The notes under the pieces are model-generated. The model worked only from the letters and a program-made list of their open reading frames with translations, was not told the DNA's origin and ran no database searches. DNA of 64,000 nt from Niabella beijingensis (GTDB taxonomy: Bacteria; Bacteroidota; Bacteroidia; Chitinophagales; Chitinophagaceae): positions 2,480,001 through 2,544,000 of the forward strand of contig NZ_JAIQDI010000002.1 of assembly GCF_020034665.1 (NCBI RefSeq), read 5' to 3'. The position numbers were made by a program, and so were the translations under genes. Below are positions 8,573-14,792 of the stretch, piece by piece. The first letter of the stretch is position 1. Every line of letters begins with the position of its first letter.

Positions 8573-9019
8573 ATGGCAACAGCTAAAAAATCTGCTGCAA
8601 AAAAAGCAGCACCAAAAAAGGCAGCGGCTAAGAAGGCAGCACCAAAAAAAGCCACAAAAGCTCCCGTAAAAAAAGCAGCACCAAAAAAAGTAGCGGCTAA
8701 AAAAGCGGCTCCCAAAAAAGCAGCGGCTAAAAAGGCAGCACCAAAGAAAGCAGCACCCAAAAAGAAAAGAAAAATAAATCCTGCCCTGTTGCAGCCCCTT
8801 GCTCCCAGTCCCGCACTCGCGGCTGTTATTGGCAACAAGCCTGCATCCCGCCCGGACATTATCAAAAAAGTTTGGGTATATATTAAAAAAGAAGGGCTGC
8901 AGGATACCACCAACAAAAGAATGATCAACGCAGACGACAAATTAAAAACATTATTTGGGGGAAAATCCCAGATCTCCATGTTCGACCTGGCCAAGATTAT
9001 CAGCGCTAATGTAAAATAA
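8573..9019 (+). CDS. SWIB-domain protein with histone H1-like tail
   Basis: 148 aa. Residues 1-67 are a highly repetitive Lys/Ala/Pro tail built of AAPKK and AAAKK units, like the C-terminal tail of eukaryotic histone H1 or bacterial Hc1. Residues ~70-148 form a SWIB/MDM2-type domain (LAAVIGNKPASRPDIIKKVWVYIKKEGLQ, INADDKLKTLFGGKSQISMFDLAKIISANV). SWIB domains with basic tails occur in Chlamydia and in many Bacteroidota. The tail should bind DNA without sequence specificity, so a nucleoid-associated or condensing role is likely but inferred. The DNA repeat coding for the tail (8576-8770) is prone to length change. Confidence 0.85.
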   Translation: MATAKKSAAKKAAPKKAAAKKAAPKKATKAPVKKAAPKKVAAKKAAPKKAAAKKAAPKKAAPKKKRKINPALLQPLAPSPALAAVIGNKPASRPDIIKKVWVYIKKEGLQDTTNKRMINADDKLKTLFGGKSQISMFDLAKIISANVK

Positions 9020-9031
9020 CGGCTTTCTTAT

Positions 9032-9130
9032 AAAGAGGCTGTTTCAAAAGTCGGCTTAACCGTGTCATTCCGCTCTGGCTGCCGCCAGTATGGCACATCA
9101 ATGCAGGCCTTTGATACAGCCTCTTTTTTT
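9032..9130 (+). terminator. Long-arm palindromic terminator-like repeat
   Basis: Left arm AAAGAGGCTGTTTCAAAAG (9032-9050) pairs imperfectly with CTTTGATACAGCCTCTTT (9109-9126), followed by T's to 9130. It sits just after the SWIB stop. The same core (GGCTGTTTCAAAA, mirrored as TTTGAnAnAGCC) returns at 19264-19330, so this is a dispersed family as well as a probable terminator. Confidence 0.6.
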
Positions 9131-9162
9131 GGCTGCCTCCTGCAGGGAAAAGCATTGCAAAA

Positions 9163-9710
9163 ATGAAATCACGGAACTATCATAAAAAGGACTTTCCGGT
9201 TTCGGAGGCCCGGATCTACCTGGAGCCCGCTCCTGCTGTATTGTTGAGTTCTTTTTATAAAGACAGGAATAATATTATGGCTATGGGATGGTATACCATA
9301 CTGGAGTTTACACCCTCCCTGGTCGGCTGTATGATCTCCTCGGGTAATTACAGTTTTGAACTGGTCAGAAACAGCCGGGAATGTGTGATCAATATACCCA
9401 CTTTCGGATTAGCGGAAACACTGGTTGCAATCGGGAATTGCAGTGGCTACAACCTGGATAAGTTTGAAAAATTCGGATTAACACCGCAAAAAGCAGTTAA
9501 GGTAAAAGCCCCCTGATAAAAGAATGTTATGCGAACTTTGAATGCAGGCTGTATGACAAAAAGCTGGTGACCGGTTATAATTTTTTTATCTTTGAAATAG
9601 TGCGGGCGTATGTGGCCCGATCTCCAAAATATCCCGAAACGGTTCACTACAGAGGAAACGGCATTTTTATGCGTTCGGGAAAAGAGATAAAAATACCCTC
9701 CGCAAAATAA
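9163..9710 (+). pseudogene. Flavin reductase-like protein, frameshifted
   Basis: The first frame (9163-9516, 117 aa) starts MKSRNYHKKDFPVSEARIYLEPAP and runs through MGWYTILEFTPSLVGCMIS and NYSFELVRNSRECVIN, the FMN-binding split-barrel of the flavin reductase/DIM6-NTAB family. It stops at TGA 9514-9516 just after KVKAP. The family continues with LIKECYANFECRLYDKKLV, NFFIFEIVRAYVARSPKYPETVHYRGNGIF, and this is found intact in the next frame from 9513 to TAA 9708-9710. Restoring one C in the CCCCC run at 9509-9513 joins the two parts into ~182 aa. The extreme C terminus also differs from what I remember of intact homologues. It may be a real pseudogene or a homopolymer sequencing error. Confidence 0.75.
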
Positions 9711-10083
9711 GCACTGATTTTTCCCGGCCCACCGCCGCGATCCCGGCATAAATACCGCTTTTGAGGTATTGTTTCACCACTTAATATTGGTGTTATTTGC
9801 ATAGATAAAACAGCATCCATTAACCCCACGGGGGGTGCAGGGTATTTTAAACAACAGTTCCCGGAAGAAAAGTATAAGCCAATAGCTGGCGCCGCATTAG
9901 CTGTGTCCTGCATTGGTCTGCTCCATCAGGGTTTAATTCTTTATACTGAACAAACAGGGATCAACAAACCGGACATGCGGTGTATTGATCCCCAAAAGAA
10001 GGATCCTTTTTCATCTTACTGCCAATAAAACCTGCCTCCCCTTATCCTGCTACAACTAACGCATATTCCCTAAAAGCAAAAAA
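9711..10083. other. Intergenic, no gene seen
   Basis: About 370 bases between the flavin reductase remnant and the exported-protein gene. Short open frames here resemble nothing I know. No clear RNA gene or repeat is visible; the last 100 bases presumably hold the promoter for the gene at 10084. Confidence 0.45.
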
Positions 10084-10623
10084 ATGAAACAACTAACACT
10101 AACAACTGTACTTTGCTTTGTCCTCTGCAGTTTGTCTGCTCAGAATAAAATAAACTACGACAACCCGGAGCTCACTTTTTATATAACGGAACCTAACGAC
10201 AGTACCCTCTTTGAGCGCGATGTTGTTGATCTTTCGAAGCTCAGATATTCTTTCAATAAAGAAATGGACAAATTTGAAACCGTTATTCCGTTTATTGTTC
10301 GTGAATATGCTGCTTCTCAAAAAACATTCTGGTTTTTTAAACACATACCCGAAGGAGGCAGCGATGTGGCATGGATGATCTATGATAAAAACAATAAGGG
10401 CATTTGTAAATCCTTCGCCTCCATGCATTCAAAAAACAAAACATACATGGTGTTCCAGGGCCAGGATGACCTGAATATCCTTGTTGTTCCCGGCAGGTAC
10501 ACCTTGAAACTATTTACAAAAGAAATCCCCAAAGAGGAATCGCTGGTCTATCTCAGGACCGGTATAAGCTCAAAATCATTTTACAGGGGGCTAAAACACG
10601 CTGTTTACCTGGCCAGCTATTAA
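10084..10623 (+). CDS. Exported protein of unknown function
   Basis: 179 aa, not recognised. It begins with a signal peptide (MKQLTLTTVLCFVLCSLSAQ, cleavage probably after SAQ). The mature ~160 residues are mixed alpha/beta with no Cys and no obvious catalytic motif; a beta-rich C-terminal half (LNILVVPGRYTLKLFTKEIP) suggests a small beta-sandwich. It precedes the LuxR-type regulator by 118 bases in the same direction, but a separate -7 promoter element lies between them, so they need not form an operon. Confidence 0.7.
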   Translation: MKQLTLTTVLCFVLCSLSAQNKINYDNPELTFYITEPNDSTLFERDVVDLSKLRYSFNKEMDKFETVIPFIVREYAASQKTFWFFKHIPEGGSDVAWMIYDKNNKGICKSFASMHSKNKTYMVFQGQDDLNILVVPGRYTLKLFTKEIPKEESLVYLRTGISSKSFYRGLKHAVYLASY

Positions 10624-10711
10624 CAGCTTGCCTGTAATCATCCCCGCCCCTGTTCAATAAAGTCGGAAATATGATATAATCTGTCAGGTCGGAAATCCGG
10701 TGAAACTATTA

Positions 10712-10719
10712 TAACTTTG
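10712..10719 (+). promoter_or_regulatory. Bacteroidota -7 promoter element (TAnnTTTG)
   Basis: TAACTTTG, 22 bases upstream of the ATG of the LuxR-type regulator at 10742, matches TAnnTTTG. It suggests a short 5' leader of about 15 bases. The -33 part is not clear. Confidence 0.5.
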
Positions 10720-10741
10720 AAGAAGACCAACTGTAGTTATA

Positions 10742-11512
10742 ATGGGACCAAAACAACATGCGCTAATAGATATCTGGGACAGCTATCCCCTGGCTATTGC
10801 AAAACATTCCCGCCCGGCGGACAAGCTGCCAGACATTGAAAAAATTGTTGCCCAGATGTTTGCAATCGGCGACTTTTATCACTACGTTATTGACGTGGCC
10901 AATGGCACTGTCTCCGATTTTAACGAAAGCGTGCTCCGCATTCATTCCCTGGACGCCTACCCCATTCACCTGAAAGAGATCATTGACCTGATCCACCCGG
11001 ACGATATCGGATTTGTGCGCAATGCTGAAAACTGGAGCCTGGAAAAAATAGGCCAGATCGGTTATGAACATCAGCCCGATCTAAAATCTTCGTATTGTTT
11101 CAGGATGAAGACCTCAGAAGACAGATACGAACTATTTCATCACCAGGCCATACATGCGGCAACAGATGAGAACGGGCTGCTGCTGCATTCTATTAACATC
11201 CATACAAACATACACCATATCACCAGGCGAAATAATTTTATTGTCACCGTTTCCGGCCTGGGCGATCTGAAGATCTGCCACCAGGCCGCACTTCATCCCC
11301 GGTCAAATGGCCATACGGCACCTCTGCTGACTAAAAAAGAAAAAGAGATCCTGGTGCTCTTATACAAAGGGCTTACGGATAAGGAAATCGCCGGCAGCAT
11401 ACATCTTTCGCACCATACAGTTCGCACGCATCATAAAAATATCCTGCGAAAACTGGACTGCAGGAAAACGGCCGAGCTGATTAAAAAATGTATTGAGAGC
11501 GGTTACCTGTAA
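10742..11512 (+). CDS. LuxR-type transcriptional regulator with PAS-like sensor
   Basis: 256 aa. The C-terminal ~65 residues are a LuxR/NarL helix-turn-helix: LTKKEKEILVLLYKGLTDKEIAGSIHLSHHTVRTHHKNILRKL, with the expected TxxExEIL start and the recognition helix HHTVRTHHKNI. Residues ~45-155 resemble a PAS-type sensor domain (YHYVIDVANGTVSDFN; IIDLIHPDDIGFV; a FRMKTSEDRYELFHHQAI strand pair). No phospho-acceptor receiver domain is present, so it is not a classical response regulator; it more likely senses a small ligand or is constitutive. Target genes are unknown. The 179 aa exported protein upstream and the surface protein downstream (convergent) are possible but unsupported targets. Confidence 0.8.
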   Translation: MGPKQHALIDIWDSYPLAIAKHSRPADKLPDIEKIVAQMFAIGDFYHYVIDVANGTVSDFNESVLRIHSLDAYPIHLKEIIDLIHPDDIGFVRNAENWSLEKIGQIGYEHQPDLKSSYCFRMKTSEDRYELFHHQAIHAATDENGLLLHSINIHTNIHHITRRNNFIVTVSGLGDLKICHQAALHPRSNGHTAPLLTKKEKEILVLLYKGLTDKEIAGSIHLSHHTVRTHHKNILRKLDCRKTAELIKKCIESGYL

Positions 11513-11724
11513 GTCATACATCCGTAAAAGGCCCCGTAAACAGATCGTGTTTTATGATGCCAGCCTGTAATCCGGAACCGGTAAGACAGATAACCCCGGT
11601 TCGTTAAACCCCGTATAAGCGCGATTGCCTTTACCTTTTCAGAACCCGGCAGGTACCTTACAATATAACAGGCTGCTCATTTAAAAATGGCGGATAGTAT
11701 GGCAAAAGCATTAACCATATTATC

Positions 11725-11756
11725 AAAAAGGGAGAACAAATTTGTTCTCCCTTTTT
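11725..11756. terminator. Bidirectional intrinsic terminator
   Basis: A perfect palindrome: AAAAAGGGAGAACAAA (11725-11740) followed at once by TTTGTTCTCCCTTTTT. A-run on one side and T-run on the other fit a terminator working in both directions, between the LuxR gene (plus) and the surface-protein gene (minus, stop at 11764). Confidence 0.85.
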
Positions 11757-11763
11757 GTGCTGG

Positions 11764-13821
11764 TTATTCTTCAACTACTTTTACGATTTTGGAGGATCGG
11801 GTATTCCCGGATTTATCCACCTGCAGGATCTTCACAAACAAGGTCCGGTCCTGTTTTGTTTCATTCATTCCGTTCTTGGTGCAAGAGGTCACTCCAAACA
11901 GAACATACAAGGCGATAAACGGTAACAGGAGCTGTTTCTTTCTTCTCATGGATACCGCAACCAATGCAGCGAGGATCAGCGGGATACCGGCCAGTCCCAT
12001 GGCGGAGGTCATCGAATGGGCCAGTTCATAATTTATAGAGCGATCTGAATTCCCGTTTGCTGCCTTGGACTTCACCGTAGCGATCGTTTCGAAATGTGTA
12101 CCGTCTCTGGACACCTGTACTTCAAAATGATCGTTGTCGCGCTCCATTTCGGTTGACCAGTTTACCAGAAGCTGACCATTGGAAAATTTAGCAGTGACCG
12201 GTCCGAATGTAACCGGAAGGTATCCGTCCCATTTTATGGTATATGTGCCCGGGGGCTGGCTCTGCTGTCCTGCTGCGTCCAGGAAACTGTATTTGAAAGA
12301 CGTTTCATTTGTTCCATCCTGAAGATCCGTAAAAGAAAGCAGCGCCGGATCAAAATTGCCGATCTGCTGCCCGGCCGTTACAGGGTTGCCGTTATAGTAC
12401 ATGGTTCCGTTTGAAGGCAGTTCCGTAATAACAATAGTATTGCCGTTATCGAGCGCCCCGTCTTCTGCATCATTTCCGGATACCGGCGTGGTGATGGAGC
12501 CCTGGGGAATAGAGCCGCTGGTTGGTGTGGGGATCGTTTGTTCCTTGTTATCCGTAACAGGTGTTTGCTGCACACCAAAATTGGCATTTGTAATATTACC
12601 GTTCACGCTCACCCCGGTCAGGATGCCGTCTGCGGTACCATCGCTTCCGGCACCCGTTCCCAGGTTCTCTCCGGTTGCCGCCCACCCGTCGGGAAGTACT
12701 ACCCCCGGAAATGCCTGGCCCACCGTAACATTATCTTTGGTAATTGCAATGGAATAATCGGCACCCAGTATGTTGGTAAAGTTATACGTACCATCTGCGT
12801 TCACAGGCACCGTTGCTACAACGTTGCCCGTTGCCGGATCGATCAGCACGGCATTCAGTCCGCCGGCGTTGGTTCCCGGACCATTCACGGTATTATCACT
12901 CATACCATTGGCATCGTTGAGTACATTACCGCTGATATTGTAGGTGGTGAGGGTTACAGCTACCAAAAACTCGTCGCCATTCACCACATTCGTGGCACTC
13001 CAGTTGCGGCCAGCCCTGTCTCCGTCCATCAGCACCTTAAAGGTAAGCGAAGTGATATTGCTGCCATTCACCAGAACACTGCCGGAGGCCGCAGAAGGAC
13101 TGCTGTTATTGGTGCCGGTAGTGAACTGTGCAGAAGAGTTGTATATTTTGTTGTTATTGACCAGGCTGAAAGCAAAATTACCTGCCAGGCGGGAAAGTGT
13201 GTACCCGGAATTCGTCAGTTCAAAACCTGCTGCAAATCCTAAAGCACCGTTAGAGCCGTTATAAAATCCACCCATTCCTGTAAAATGAAGGATGGGATTG
13301 TTTACCGGCCGGTTAAAGGTCAAGGTCAGATCACCGAAATAGACATTTTTCGTATTGGTGGCGATTTTATTACTGCCGTTTGCATTGATCAACGCATCGC
13401 CAATGGTCATCAATGATACCGTGTAATCATTGGTCACATTGATCGCCGGTGTAGCACCGTTGGTGGAATAGTGCGTATTGCCTGACCCGCCCAGCCGGTT
13501 CATTAATCCATAGTTCGGAGCTGTCAAAGGAGTATTTCCGTTACCGTTGACAGCCGCTCCGAATACCAGGCCGGGAATATTGGCATTGCCTTCAACAGAA
13601 GTGTACTGCTGGTTACTTAACGAATACGTTACAGTGGTAGTGGGACTGTATACTCCGGCATCGCCGTTATAGATGGTCACCGTTTTATCCGTAGTGGATG
13701 CACCACTGCCGGAGGGCCCGCCCCCGTTTTCATATTTCAGCGAACGCTGGGAAAATGCCGGGCCGGCAAAAAAGATGGCAAGCAGGGATAGCAACGGCCA
13801 TCGAGTTAATTTCAGATTCAT
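11764..13821 (-). CDS. Large secreted surface protein with Ig-like/SdrD-like modules and unusual C-terminal anchor
   Basis: 685 aa from the ATG at 13821 (signal peptide MNLKLTRWPLLSLLAIFFAGPAFSQ); an upstream ATG at 13851 lies before the signal. After SQRSLKYENGGGPSG comes a ~260-residue beta-rich domain, an SdrD/B-like segment (ISGNVLNDANG, DGTYNFTNILGADYSI), an Ig-like segment (GSITTPVSGNDAEDGALDNG), and a module of the type common before Bacteroidota C-terminal sorting signals (YLPVTFGPVTAKFSNGQLLVNWSTEMERDNDHFEVQVS). The end is odd: a hydrophobic helix (MGLAGIPLILAALVAVSM) plus RRKK, a second helix with a lipobox-like LFGVTSC, and ~35 polar residues. A paralogue with the same first domain starts at 63323. 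Likely cell-surface or adhesive; function unknown. Confidence 0.65.
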   Translation of the reverse strand: MNLKLTRWPLLSLLAIFFAGPAFSQRSLKYENGGGPSGSGASTTDKTVTIYNGDAGVYSPTTTVTYSLSNQQYTSVEGNANIPGLVFGAAVNGNGNTPLTAPNYGLMNRLGGSGNTHYSTNGATPAINVTNDYTVSLMTIGDALINANGSNKIATNTKNVYFGDLTLTFNRPVNNPILHFTGMGGFYNGSNGALGFAAGFELTNSGYTLSRLAGNFAFSLVNNNKIYNSSAQFTTGTNNSSPSAASGSVLVNGSNITSLTFKVLMDGDRAGRNWSATNVVNGDEFLVAVTLTTYNISGNVLNDANGMSDNTVNGPGTNAGGLNAVLIDPATGNVVATVPVNADGTYNFTNILGADYSIAITKDNVTVGQAFPGVVLPDGWAATGENLGTGAGSDGTADGILTGVSVNGNITNANFGVQQTPVTDNKEQTIPTPTSGSIPQGSITTPVSGNDAEDGALDNGNTIVITELPSNGTMYYNGNPVTAGQQIGNFDPALLSFTDLQDGTNETSFKYSFLDAAGQQSQPPGTYTIKWDGYLPVTFGPVTAKFSNGQLLVNWSTEMERDNDHFEVQVSRDGTHFETIATVKSKAANGNSDRSINYELAHSMTSAMGLAGIPLILAALVAVSMRRKKQLLLPFIALYVLFGVTSCTKNGMNETKQDRTLFVKILQVDKSGNTRSSKIVKVVEE

Positions 13822-14327
13822 ATATTGGTTTTTAGTGTTTATTTTGGACAAGAACTTCCCTCCTTCCCAAGAACAATGCTGCTACCATTGCATTCAGGAA
13901 TGTCATCATGATGCTGCGCCGGATTAAAATCTCCGGTTCAGGAATTAATCAATAACGCATGTACTTATACTTTAAAACCCTGGACTGCTTCCTTCGGCTA
14001 CTATTGCCGGGGTTATCTGATATTGCCAAAACAAGGCAAAGAAGTTCCTGTTTTTTTATCCTGCGCAAATGTAGGATGCACAGCTATTCAGGAAAGGCGC
14101 TGTCCTTATTTAGTTATAATTTCCACAAGTCTTTTACGGAATCCTATAAATGATCGCTTTCTTCGGGATGGGATGAGCATTACCTTCTGAAGAGATACCT
14201 GATAATTATCACAACCATGCCACAGATGCGGGCAATTGCTTCAATTAGAAAAGCACAGGCCCTGCCGGAAAAAAAATTAAAATTTCTTTTTGATTTAATC
14301 AGATAATATTGCAACTTTGTTGCAGTT
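13822..14327. other. Intergenic between divergent genes, regulatory
   Basis: About 500 bases separating the minus-strand surface-protein gene from the plus-strand metal locus. It should contain both promoters. A short open frame at 13959-14153 has no family resemblance and is not called. The clearest element is the palindrome at 14310-14324, listed separately. Confidence 0.5.
14310..14324. promoter_or_regulatory. Palindromic operator-like site before metal locus (Zur-like?)
   Basis: TGCAAC-TTT-GTTGCA, a perfect 6-base inverted repeat with a 3-base spacer, preceded by AT-rich DNA and ending 3 bases before the TTG start of the His-rich protein gene. Its size and symmetry fit a dimeric metalloregulator of the Fur/Zur family. 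Given the zinc-like features of the downstream genes, Zur is my guess; the regulator itself is not in this window. Confidence 0.5.
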
Positions 14328-14684
14328 TTGAAAAAACCTGTTTTTCATAAAAGCGTGATAGTTCAGCGGATCCTGGCCGGGTTCTTTTTACTGCTGATGG
14401 CAGCAACCCTGGCAGTCCAGTCGGTTCACCGCCATCATTCAAAAGCAGCGCTTCAGGGTCGCAACCACCAGGATCACTTTGCAGACTATCATCCGCATTG
14501 CCTGTCCTGCGATCATTTTCATTACCGAACCGGTTTTATCGTTCCGGTTCTGTCTGCCGTTCAACTGACCCGGCTTTTACCGGTTCCGATCAGGCATGAC
14601 GGGCGGTATGTTCCGGAGCTTTATGCCATCGCCTTACCACATGCTGCCAACAGGGGCCCTCCTCCATCCGTTCCTTCCGTTTAG
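14328..14684 (+). CDS. Small His-rich membrane-anchored or exported metal-binding protein
   Basis: 118 aa from a TTG start at 14328 (no suitable ATG). A hydrophobic N-terminal helix (ILAGFFLLLMAATLAVQSV) is followed by a region dense in potential ligands: HRHHSK, NHQDHF, YHPHCLSCDHFHY. The CxxC flanked by His is typical of zinc or copper binding. The start lies immediately behind the palindrome at 14310-14324 and the gene precedes a TonB receptor by ~110 bases. Function is inferred: a periplasm-facing metal-binding helper for the receptor. I do not recognise a named family; DUF2946-like proteins near copper receptors are an analogy only. Confidence 0.6.
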   Translation: MKKPVFHKSVIVQRILAGFFLLLMAATLAVQSVHRHHSKAALQGRNHQDHFADYHPHCLSCDHFHYRTGFIVPVLSAVQLTRLLPVPIRHDGRYVPELYAIALPHAANRGPPPSVPSV

Positions 14685-14792
14685 ATCCGCTTGATGAATC
14701 AGCGGTTTTCAAATCCTATTATTTAACGGGTCTTACCAGGCCCTGAAAACAGGTATTGTACTGCAAATCCTGTTGAATCATTCCACTCCGGC

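Noticed and set aside
8573-8770. Short repeated units that might suggest a CRISPR or tandem-repeat array
   Set aside because: The repeats are codon-level repeats for AAPKK/AAAKK without spacers of constant length.
8560-8994. Antisense open frame of 144 codons over the SWIB gene
   Set aside because: Its Ala/Phe-rich repeats (GAAFFGAAFLAA) are only the reverse reading of the Lys/Ala tail; no signal or family.
13959-14153. 64-codon frame in the gap before the metal locus
   Set aside because: No signal peptide, motif or promoter fits; composition looks random.
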